Position numbers and translations under genes: made by a program | NCBI GenBank assembly: GCA_009700485.1 | Contig: WLLZ01000125.1 | Span: forward strand, 1 to 5,180 | DNA from: Actinomycetota bacterium | GTDB taxonomy: Bacteria > Actinomycetota > Actinomycetes > S36-B12 | Direction of reading: 5' to 3' | DNA length: 5,180 nucleotides | Part shown: positions 1-5,180 of the stretch, piece by piece | Layout: each line of letters starts with the position of its first letter | Position numbering within the stretch: the first letter of the stretch is position 1 | The notes under the pieces: model-generated | Databases searched by the model: none | What the model was told of the DNA's origin: nothing | What the model saw: the letters and a program-made list of their open reading frames with translations, nothing else

Positions 1-375
1 ATGCCTCAACAACCACTGGCCCAAGTGCCCAAAGATGCGTCCTGGTACTGGAGTGACAACGGATCGTGCCGTGAGGCAGATCCGCTCCTATTTTTTCACC
101 CCCAAAATGAGCGCGGATCGGCTAGAGGGCGCCGCGAGCGCTCCGCCAAGCTCATCTGCATGCAGTGCACAGTACGCATCGAGTGCGCCGACTACGCCGT
201 TCGGGCTCGGGAGCCCTACGGAGTCTGGGGCGGGCTTTCTGAAGACGACCGCGAACGGATCTACAGCCGGCTCGATATTCGTAAGTATCCACGCGGGCGG
301 GGTGAAGGGGCTCAAGCGGCCGCTGCAGAAATCGCCCAAGCTGTCTCCCCGCAAGCCCTTGGTCTAGTTAAGTAG
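1..375 (+). CDS. whiB3: WhiB-family iron-sulfur transcriptional regulator, WhiB3/WhiD-like
   Basis: A 124-residue cytoplasmic regulator. WhiB proteins bind a 4Fe-4S cluster that reacts with oxygen or nitric oxide, and they act on transcription, usually together with the principal sigma factor. Seen here: the four cluster cysteines C23, C53, C56 and C62 (spacing C-x29-C-x2-C-x5-C), the LFFHP stretch at 30-34, and the GVWGG turn at 74-78 followed by LSEDDRE. A basic patch (RKYPRGRG, 94-101) probably contacts DNA. The beginning (MPQ, then a W-x-W at 15-17) and the FFHP..ERG and EPYGVWGGLSE stretches resemble mycobacterial WhiB3 and Streptomyces WhiD as I remember them, which supports the ATG at base 1. 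That ATG is the first base of the window, so an upstream start and the promoter cannot be examined. The alanine-rich tail from about 104 to 124 makes it somewhat longer than WhiB3. The family is certain; the WhiB3 subgroup is likely. Confidence 0.93.
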   Translation: MPQQPLAQVPKDASWYWSDNGSCREADPLLFFHPQNERGSARGRRERSAKLICMQCTVRIECADYAVRAREPYGVWGGLSEDDRERIYSRLDIRKYPRGRGEGAQAAAAEIAQAVSPQALGLVK

Positions 376-420
376 ACCCCCGACCGTTGTCCCAGCCGCC
401 GGCCAAAGCGGCGACGGGGT
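376..420 (+). promoter_or_regulatory. Possible structured leader between the WhiB gene and argF
   Basis: The 56-base gap between the WhiB stop and the argF start can fold. ACCCC at 376-380 pairs with GGGGT at 416-420, GTC at 389-391 with GAC at 413-415, and GCCGC at 395-399 with GCGGC at 408-412, leaving an 8-base loop and asymmetric bulges. The GGGG that would be paired is also the only purine-rich stretch before the argF GTG. No T run follows, so it is not a classical terminator. It may be chance pairing in GC-rich DNA. I see no convincing promoter in the gap, so readthrough from the WhiB gene is possible. Confidence 0.25.
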
Positions 421-431
421 AACGTTCGCGG

Positions 432-1451
432 GTGGCGTTATTTGGGCGTGACTTCCTCAAGGAGTCTGATTTCACTGCGGCGGAGCTTAGTTCGCTGCTG
501 TCACTTGCCGCTGAGTTAAAGGCCCAACGCAAGGTGGGCAAGGAAAATCCACGCCTTATCGGAAAGCAACTCGCGCTCATTTTCGCGAAATCCTCGACCC
601 GTACTCGCATTGCGTTCGAGGTCGCCATGCGTGACCAAGGGGGTCATGTCACGGTGCTAGATCCAGCCTCCTCCCAAATTGGCCATAAAGAGTCAATCGC
701 CGACACGGCGCGTGTTCTCTCGCGAATTTTTGATGGCATCGAATACCGCGGACACGGGCAGGTCATCGTCGAAGAACTTGCTGAATTCTCTGACGTCCCG
801 GTCTATAACGGGCTGACCGACGAATGGCATCCAACCCAAATGCTGGCGGACTTCCTCACCATGTATGAGTTCGCGGGGATAGAGCACTCAGGCGGTGACC
901 GGTTGCGGTATTCGTATGTCGGTGATGCTCGCAGCAACATGGGCAACTCGCTACTTGTGATGGGCTCGATCATGGGGGCCGATGTCCGCATAGTTGCACC
1001 CAAATCACTATGGCCCGAGCTGCAAGTGCAAGCACTTGCACAGGAGCGCGCGCGTCAAAGTGGTGCGTCAATTCTCATCACCGACGACGTAGCTCATGGG
1101 CTTTCGGGTGCGCAATTTGTGCACACCGACATCTGGGTTTCGATGGGCGAAAGTTCCGAGACCTGGGACTCCCGCGTTACAGTTTTAAAGCCATACCGTG
1201 TTGACGAAGACCTGATGGCACTTACCGGCAATGTCGAGGCCAAGTTCATGCACTGCCTACCTGCGTATCACGATCAAAACACCGCGATTGGGCGCGAAGT
1301 TGCCCAACGCTTTGGCTTAAAAGACGGAGTTGAAGTTTCTGACGCCGTGTTCAACTCAAGCGCCAGCATCGTTTTCGATCAAGCCGAAAATCGAATGCAC
1401 TCCATCAAAGCCGTACTTGTCGCCACACTTTGCGGCGAACCAATTAATTAA
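432..1451 (+). CDS. argF: Ornithine carbamoyltransferase
   Basis: A 339-residue cytoplasmic enzyme that joins carbamoyl phosphate and ornithine to give citrulline and phosphate, in arginine synthesis, or runs in reverse in arginine deiminase catabolism. Seen: the carbamoyl-phosphate loop SSTRTR (54-59), SQIGHKES (81-88, with K86), RGHGQ (106-110), HPTQ (133-136), the ornithine-domain stretch GDARSNMGNS (164-173), D233 with SMG (237-239), HCLP (274-277, C275) and R321 in ENRMH. Length and sequence match the long E. coli ArgI/ArcB-type enzyme (334 residues) rather than the shorter ArgF of mycobacteria (about 307), so arcB is an alternative name. No arginine deiminase or carbamate kinase gene is visible. 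The start is GTG: an in-frame TAA at 420-422 blocks extension, and the FLK..DFT motif then lies at the same distance from the N-terminus as in E. coli. The Shine-Dalgarno match is poor (GGGG, 12 bases upstream). Its stop codon overlaps that of the convergent pckG. Confidence 0.96.
   Translation: MALFGRDFLKESDFTAAELSSLLSLAAELKAQRKVGKENPRLIGKQLALIFAKSSTRTRIAFEVAMRDQGGHVTVLDPASSQIGHKESIADTARVLSRIFDGIEYRGHGQVIVEELAEFSDVPVYNGLTDEWHPTQMLADFLTMYEFAGIEHSGGDRLRYSYVGDARSNMGNSLLVMGSIMGADVRIVAPKSLWPELQVQALAQERARQSGASILITDDVAHGLSGAQFVHTDIWVSMGESSETWDSRVTVLKPYRVDEDLMALTGNVEAKFMHCLPAYHDQNTAIGREVAQRFGLKDGVEVSDAVFNSSASIVFDQAENRMHSIKAVLVATLCGEPIN
1021..1040. repeat. Perfect 9-base inverted repeat inside argF
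   Basis: TGCAAGTGC at 1021-1029 is followed by AA and then its exact reverse complement GCACTTGCA at 1032-1040. In RNA this can form an 8-pair stem closed by a CAAG tetraloop. It lies in codons for roughly residues 197-203 of the carbamoyltransferase, in the poorly conserved stretch after the WPE motif. The repeat is seen directly; any function is unknown. Confidence 0.6.
1444..1451. other. Shared palindrome holding both convergent stop codons
   Basis: TTAATTAA is an exact 8-base palindrome. Its last three bases are the TAA stop of argF on the + strand and its first three, read on the other strand, are the TAA stop of pckG. The two coding regions therefore overlap tail to tail by 8 bases, with no intergenic DNA for a terminator. 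Confidence 0.9.
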
Positions 1452-3264
1452 GCCGCGCCCTAAGAGCCGACAACTGACCACGCAGGGCCGCGGGGATTCT
1501 GTCGCCGAACTTGTCGTAGTACGCCTCGGTGAGATCGGATTCGGCCAACCACGAATCCTTGTCTATCGCGAATAGCTCAGCAATTTGAGCTTCCGAGATA
1601 TCCAAACCTGCGAAGTTGAGGGCACCTGGCGCTGGGATCCGGCCTATCGGAGTTTCAATTGCCTCGGTTTCGCCATCAAGGCGCTGGATAATCCACTCGA
1701 GCACCCGCGAGTTCTCACCGAACCCCGGCCACAGGAATTTGCCATTTGCATCTTTTCGGAACCAGTTAACCGCGTAGATCTTCGGCAGTTTGTCAGCGGC
1801 GGTGAAACCGCCCACCGCCAACCAGTGACCCCAGTAGTCGGCCATGTTGTAGCCGCAGAACGGGAGCATTGCGAAGGGGTCGCGGCGCAGTTCACCAACC
1901 GCCCCAACGGCCGCCGCAGTGGTTTCACTCGAAACACTCGAACCCATGAATACCCCGTGCTCCCAGTCAAATGACTCGGTAACCAGTGGCACATTTGTCG
2001 CGCGGCGCCCACCGAACAAAATGGCATCAATGGGAACACCCGCTGGGTCTTCCCAGTTGGGCGCAATTGACGGGCACTGACCGGCTGGCGCCGTGAAGCG
2101 CGCATTGGGATGAGCGGACAACTCTCCGGAATCCGGAGTCCAGTCCTGACCTTTCCAGTCGATGAGGTGCGCTGGAGCCTGCGGAGTCATACCTTCCCAC
2201 CAGATATCACCATCATCGGTGAGAGCAACGTTGGTGAAAATACAGTTGGCATCGAGTGAGGCGATCGCATTTGCGTTGGTATCCATGCCGGTGCCCGGAG
2301 CCACCCCGAAGAACCCGGCCTCTGGGTTGATTGCATAAAGACGGCCATCGTCACCAAATCGCATCCATGCGATGTCATCGCCGATTGTCTCGACTTTCCA
2401 GTTCGGGATTGTCGGTACCAGCATCGCAAGGTTGGTCTTACCGCATGCCGACGGGAACGCCGCTGTTATGTAGTGGACGTGATTGGTCGGAGAGGTCAAC
2501 TTCAAAATAAGCATGTGCTCAGCTAGCCAGCCTTCATCACGGGCCATTGCCGAAGCGATGCGCAGCGCGAAGCACTTCTTGCCGAGCAGGGCGTTGCCGC
2601 CGTATCCCGAACCGAAAGACCAGATTTCACGGGTCTCGGGGAAGTGCACGATGTACTTCTCGTCATTGCATGGCCACTTGACATCATCACGCGACTGGCC
2701 GGCTGCATCAATCAGCGGGTAGCCAACGGAGTGCACCGCAGGAACAAATTCACCCTTATCGCCAATTTGGTCTAGCGCAGCCTGGCCCATTCGGGTCATG
2801 ATTCGCATGTTCACAACTACGTAAGGTGAGTCGGTGATTTCGACACCAAGTTGCGAGATTCGTGAACCAAGTGGACCCATTGAGAACGGCACCACATACA
2901 TCGTGCGGCCACGCATTGAGCCCTCGAACAGCCCTCGTAATTTGAACCGCATCTCCGATGGATCTGACCAGTTGTTCGTTGGGCCAGCGTCGATCTCGCG
3001 CTGTGAGCAAATGAATGTGCGGTCTTCGACTCGTGCTACATCACTTGGGCTTGAGCGCGCAAGAAATGAATTCGGGCGGATCTTCGGATTCAGCTGAATC
3101 ATCGTGCCGGAGGCAACCATCAACTTGGTTAGACGGTGCCATTCATCTTCTGAACCGTCGCACCACTCCACTCGATCCGGCTTGGCCAGCTCGGCCATCT
3201 CTTCTACCCACTCGAGCAACTGCTTATTTTTGGTCGGGGGATTTTCTAGGCCTGGGATGGTCAT
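1444..3264 (-). CDS. pckG: Phosphoenolpyruvate carboxykinase (GTP)
   Basis: A 606-residue cytoplasmic enzyme that converts oxaloacetate and GTP to phosphoenolpyruvate, GDP and CO2, the entry step of gluconeogenesis, or works in the anaplerotic direction. Seen: R78 in the DVARVE stretch, substrate loop YGGN (221-224), metal ligands K230, H250 and D297, P-loop FPSACGKTN (270-278), second nucleotide motif GDDIAW (295-300), FGGRR (417-421) and the lid region around 435-450 (HGVFMGSSVSSETTAA). These mark the GTP class, not the ATP class, and the length matches the mycobacterial enzyme of about 606 residues. The ATG start is supported by GGAG six bases upstream and by the IPGL..PPT N-terminus, which resembles actinobacterial homologues. 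It is intact, with no missing catalytic residue. It runs opposite to argF, sharing the stop palindrome, and lies downstream of the SGNH gene with 111 bases between. Those bases hold inverted repeats suggestive of its own control. Confidence 0.97.
   Translation of the reverse strand: MTIPGLENPPTKNKQLLEWVEEMAELAKPDRVEWCDGSEDEWHRLTKLMVASGTMIQLNPKIRPNSFLARSSPSDVARVEDRTFICSQREIDAGPTNNWSDPSEMRFKLRGLFEGSMRGRTMYVVPFSMGPLGSRISQLGVEITDSPYVVVNMRIMTRMGQAALDQIGDKGEFVPAVHSVGYPLIDAAGQSRDDVKWPCNDEKYIVHFPETREIWSFGSGYGGNALLGKKCFALRIASAMARDEGWLAEHMLILKLTSPTNHVHYITAAFPSACGKTNLAMLVPTIPNWKVETIGDDIAWMRFGDDGRLYAINPEAGFFGVAPGTGMDTNANAIASLDANCIFTNVALTDDGDIWWEGMTPQAPAHLIDWKGQDWTPDSGELSAHPNARFTAPAGQCPSIAPNWEDPAGVPIDAILFGGRRATNVPLVTESFDWEHGVFMGSSVSSETTAAAVGAVGELRRDPFAMLPFCGYNMADYWGHWLAVGGFTAADKLPKIYAVNWFRKDANGKFLWPGFGENSRVLEWIIQRLDGETEAIETPIGRIPAPGALNFAGLDISEAQIAELFAIDKDSWLAESDLTEAYYDKFGDRIPAALRGQLSALRARLN
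1453..1493 (+). terminator. Weak hairpin just after argF, without a T tail
   Basis: CCGCGCCC at 1453-1460 can pair with GGGCCGCGG at 1485-1493, giving eight pairs with one bulged C and a 24-base loop. It starts two bases after the argF stop, inside the 3' end of pckG. No run of T follows, so intrinsic termination is doubtful; it could instead protect the mRNA 3' end, or be chance. Confidence 0.2.
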
Positions 3265-3270
3265 TCACGG

Positions 3271-3274
3271 CTCC
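3271..3274 (-). promoter_or_regulatory. Ribosome binding site of pckG
   Basis: On the minus strand the sequence TTTGGAGCCGTGA directly precedes the ATG. GGAG is complementary to the 16S rRNA 3' end and sits six bases from the start, a normal spacing, so it fixes the start at 3264. Confidence 0.7.
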
Positions 3275-3310
3275 AAATTCGAGGCGAAGCATGGTCGTTA
3301 ATGGTGAGTA

Positions 3311-3320
3311 CATCATGATG
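3311..3320. repeat. Exact 10-base palindrome in the pckG leader
   Basis: CATCATGATG equals its own reverse complement. It lies 46 bases upstream of the pckG ATG and does not extend further on either side. It could be half of a regulator site or chance; no known operator is recognised. Confidence 0.3.
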
Positions 3321-3345
3321 CCTTACGGACTACCTTGTTGACCAT

Positions 3346-3369
3346 ACAACCGCTAAAAATCACGGTTGT
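3346..3369. promoter_or_regulatory. Inverted repeat upstream of pckG, possible operator
   Basis: ACAACCG at 3346-3352 and CGGTTGT at 3363-3369 are exact reverse complements separated by an AT-rich 10-base spacer (CTAAAAATCA). A third related element, TTGTTG, lies at 3335-3340. On the minus strand a weak -10-like hexamer, TATGGT, occupies 3346-3341. If it is real, the dyad would cover the -35 to -10 interval of a pckG promoter, as expected of a repressor site. Alternatively it is a 7-pair hairpin ending the SGNH transcript, but no T run follows it. The repeat is seen; the role is inferred. Confidence 0.35.
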
Positions 3370-3375
3370 GACGAA

Positions 3376-4017
3376 CTACACAGGACTGGGCCCGGGCTTG
3401 ATAAGGGGCGGGTAAGCCCTAGCAATGCCGTCATTGATGACGCGGGCAAATGCCCGTGCCCCCGCCGGGCGCAAATGCGCCCCATCGTCATAAAGCCATT
3501 CTTCAGCGTGCCGGCTGGCCGCCCAATTCCAGTCAATTATGTGTACTTGCTCGGCCGGAAACCGTGCATCACAACGGCGGAGCATCTTGTTGTTGACCGG
3601 CTCCCAGAGCCGGGGCACCTTTATTGTCACCAAGAACACTTTGCGGGTTGGGCCCGCGGCCTGGACTAGTTGCTTGCAGGTTTTGATGGGATATGACCCA
3701 TTGGTACCTAAATGCACTATGACGTTCTGCGCTAGGCCACTACCAAGCTTGCGCAAGATACCCGGACCGGTCGCCGCCTGCCGGCTTACCGCCGCATCAA
3801 CAAGGGTGAAGTCCTGACGATTCAGCAGATTCCACTTGGCCCCGAGCATCACTGAATCACCAATGGCAACCCTGGTGCCCGCCCCAGTGGTATCTGGTTT
3901 TGCCTGCGCAACTGGTGGCGGTATCAGGCCAATCATGGAAACCCCAAGCAATACCGCCGCAAGCCGTCCAAATCCGCGAAGCAACACGTGATTACCGTAC
4001 GTGACCGTCTTCGTCAC
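3376..4017 (-). CDS. Exported SGNH/GDSL-type hydrolase (possible acyl esterase)
   Basis: A 213-residue protein with a signal peptide: positively charged N-region, hydrophobic core at about 18-32 and an AQA cleavage site at 37-39, so it probably acts outside the membrane. The mature part shows SGNH blocks: GDS at 53-55 (nucleophile S55), an SRQ at 78-80 where block II often has GRQ, HLGTNG at 102-107 (N106 of block III) and DDGAHLRP at 177-184 (D178 and H181 completing the triad). Two cysteines after export, C114 and C149, could form a disulfide. It resembles the SGNH domain fused to the C-terminus of OatA-type membrane acyltransferases, but here it stands alone with no multi-pass membrane part. 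The substrate is unknown; cell-wall sugar or lipid esters are guesses. The start is GTG, overlapping the TGA of the upstream ATPase gene as GTGA, which suggests coupled translation. A weak AGG lies 12 bases upstream. Confidence 0.85.
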   Translation of the reverse strand: MTKTVTYGNHVLLRGFGRLAAVLLGVSMIGLIPPPVAQAKPDTTGAGTRVAIGDSVMLGAKWNLLNRQDFTLVDAAVSRQAATGPGILRKLGSGLAQNVIVHLGTNGSYPIKTCKQLVQAAGPTRKVFLVTIKVPRLWEPVNNKMLRRCDARFPAEQVHIIDWNWAASRHAEEWLYDDGAHLRPAGARAFARVINDGIARAYPPLIKPGPSPV

Positions 4018-5180
4018 GTGCCAATCGACCTAAAACTTCTCAGTCGCAGGGAGTTTGCCACCACGAACACCGATGAGAATGCCATTGCGGCACCAGCTAG
4101 CAGTGGGTTGAGCAGCCCAACCGCCGCTAGCGGGATCATCGCGACGTTGTAAGCGAAAGCCCAGAACAAGTTGCCCTTGATTATCCGCAGCGTGCGCCGG
4201 GCTAATCGAATCGCGTCAACCGCTGCTAAAAGATCATTTCGCACCAGTGTGATATCGCTGGCCTCGATAGCCACATCTGATCCTGAACTCATTGCAATGC
4301 CAAGATCGGCTTGAACCAATGCCGCCGCATCATTAACTCCATCGCCAACCATTGCTACGACTTTGCCGGATTGCTGGGCAGTAACCACCAAAGCGATTTT
4401 GTCTTCGGGGTGTACCTCGGCAACGACATCATCGATGCCCACCTCTGCCGCGACCTTTGTCGCGACAGCCAGTGAATCACCGCTAAGCATTGTGGTGGAG
4501 ATGCCCATCCGCGTAAGTTCGTCGATCGCTTTCCGGCTTGTTGGGCGCACCGTGTCGGCCAGCGCTATCAAGCCGAGGAGTTCCTCGTCACCCGCAATCG
4601 CTACTACCGCCGAGCCTGACGAACTGGCTTCGGCCAGCGCGCCGGTGAACCAGGTCGGCGCAGTTCCAGACACCTGTTCAAGTACCCAACTAGGTCGGCC
4701 AACTCTTAGCAGTTTGCCATCAGCCCTAGCCGCCGCACCGCGGCCTGGTGAATTGATGAATTCGGTAATTGCGATTGGCTTACTGCCCGCAACCGCGGCC
4801 GAAACTATCGCGCGCGCTAATGGGTGCTCGCTGTATGCCTCAACACTTGCGGTCAAAGTGAGCACCTCAGCAATATCGCGCCCCGGAGCCGCTGTCACTT
4901 TTTGGACCGCCATCAGGCCCGTGGTGATTGTTCCGGTTTTATCAAGCATCATCGAATCTATGCGCCGGCTTTGTTCTAGGGTTTCGGGGCCGCGCAGCAC
5001 AATGCCCAATTGCGCGCCTCGCCCGGTGCCGACCAGTAGTGCGATCGGGGTAGCCAGGCCGAGTGCACATGGGCAGGCGATGATCACGACCGCCACCGCC
5101 GAGGCAAAAGCGGCCTGCACATCACCGGTGGCAATAAGCCAAACAACAAGGGTGGCAAGGGCCAACCCCAGCACTATTGG
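4014..5180 (-). CDS. copA: Copper-translocating P1B-type ATPase, C-terminal part (5' end outside window)
   Basis: A partial inner-membrane pump that expels Cu+ using ATP. The frame stays open to the right edge; the GTG at 5174 is internal, because in-frame codons for Pro-Ile precede it and continue a membrane helix. Counting from that GTG: ion-binding CPC at 34-36 in the helix before the soluble loop, phosphorylation site DKTGT at 78-82, the P1B-specific SEHP at 115-118, TGE-independent nucleotide-domain glycines (about 143-159), hinge GDGVND at 278-283, and two final helices with YN (342-343) and M-x2-SS (364-368) before N-x-LRLR. YN and MxxSS are the Cu+ (P1B-1) signature, which argues against Zn/Cd or Co pumps. 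The metal-binding N-terminal domain, if any, and the actuator domain are beyond the window. The C-terminus ends just after the last helix. It overlaps the SGNH gene by four bases. Confidence 0.95.
   Translation of the reverse strand, partial: PIVLGLALATLVVWLIATGDVQAAFASAVAVVIIACPCALGLATPIALLVGTGRGAQLGIVLRGPETLEQSRRIDSMMLDKTGTITTGLMAVQKVTAAPGRDIAEVLTLTASVEAYSEHPLARAIVSAAVAGSKPIAITEFINSPGRGAAARADGKLLRVGRPSWVLEQVSGTAPTWFTGALAEASSSGSAVVAIAGDEELLGLIALADTVRPTSRKAIDELTRMGISTTMLSGDSLAVATKVAAEVGIDDVVAEVHPEDKIALVVTAQQSGKVVAMVGDGVNDAAALVQADLGIAMSSGSDVAIEASDITLVRNDLLAAVDAIRLARRTLRIIKGNLFWAFAYNVAMIPLAAVGLLNPLLAGAAMAFSSVFVVANSLRLRSFRSIGT

Noticed and set aside
203..216. GGGCTC-GG-GAGCCC inverted repeat inside the WhiB gene
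   Set aside because: It encodes the conserved residues before EPYGVWGG and is short and GC-rich, so it is best explained by coding constraint and chance.
1644..2105. A 153-codon open frame on the minus strand within pckG, and other long frames antisense to pckG, argF and the ATPase gene
   Set aside because: They overlap a well-supported gene in another frame, are rich in Arg, Ser and Pro as expected for GC-rich shadow frames, and show no recognisable motifs.
2124..2138. CTCCGGA-A-TCCGGAG inverted repeat inside pckG
   Set aside because: Fifteen bases in the middle of a long coding region, weaker than the argF repeat and with no context suggesting a role.
3390..3397. GCCCGGGC palindrome near the end of the SGNH gene, considered as a terminator
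   Set aside because: No loop and no following T run, and it codes for the Pro-Gly-rich C-terminus.
3985..4020. Two CACGTG words exactly 30 bases apart near the start of the SGNH gene
   Set aside because: Both lie in coding DNA, and the second includes the overlapping start and stop codons. Six-base palindromes are common in GC-rich sequence.
4014..5174. Reading the ATPase as a short complete gene starting at the GTG at 5174
   Set aside because: The frame continues to the window edge in a membrane helix, and P1B ATPases need the upstream actuator domain and helices, so the gene is cut by the window rather than truncated.
1..5180. CRISPR arrays, tRNA genes, insertion sequences, integrase or toxin-antitoxin genes
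   Set aside because: No regularly spaced repeats, cloverleaf, terminal repeats or matching protein motifs were seen on either strand.

Overview
The window looks like a chromosomal stretch from an actinobacterium (Actinomycetota). The best single reason is a WhiB-family iron-sulfur regulator at the left edge, since this family is confined to actinobacteria and their phages. A GTP-type phosphoenolpyruvate carboxykinase resembling the mycobacterial enzyme supports this. Base composition looks moderately GC-rich (not measured). I see no phage, insertion sequence, CRISPR array, tRNA or rRNA, and I would not assign a genus.

Layout, left to right. A WhiB3/WhiD-like regulator (1-375, +) is followed after 56 bases by ornithine carbamoyltransferase (432-1451, +). 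GTP-dependent PEP carboxykinase (1444-3264, -) converges on it, and the two stop codons lie in one 8-base palindrome. A 111-base gap upstream of the carboxykinase holds a good ribosome binding site and two inverted repeats that may be control sites. Beyond it lie a small exported SGNH/GDSL-type hydrolase (3376-4017, -) and, overlapping its start by 4 bases, the C-terminal part of a Cu+-type P1B ATPase (4014 to the right edge, -). The 5' end of the ATPase lies outside the window.

How the genes fit together: the ATPase and hydrolase form a tight, probably translationally coupled transcription unit, with the carboxykinase downstream on the same strand but with its own leader. The + strand pair (redox regulator plus arginine or citrulline metabolism) may be cotranscribed. 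The WhiB3 family senses redox state and adjusts central metabolism, so a position near carbon and nitrogen metabolic genes is plausible. No regulatory link is shown by the sequence. Genes cover nearly everything, and no gap exceeds 300 bases. Nothing here looks like a clearly new biological system; the points most worth a look are the ATPase-hydrolase coupling, the dyads upstream of the carboxykinase and a strong inverted repeat inside the carbamoyltransferase gene.
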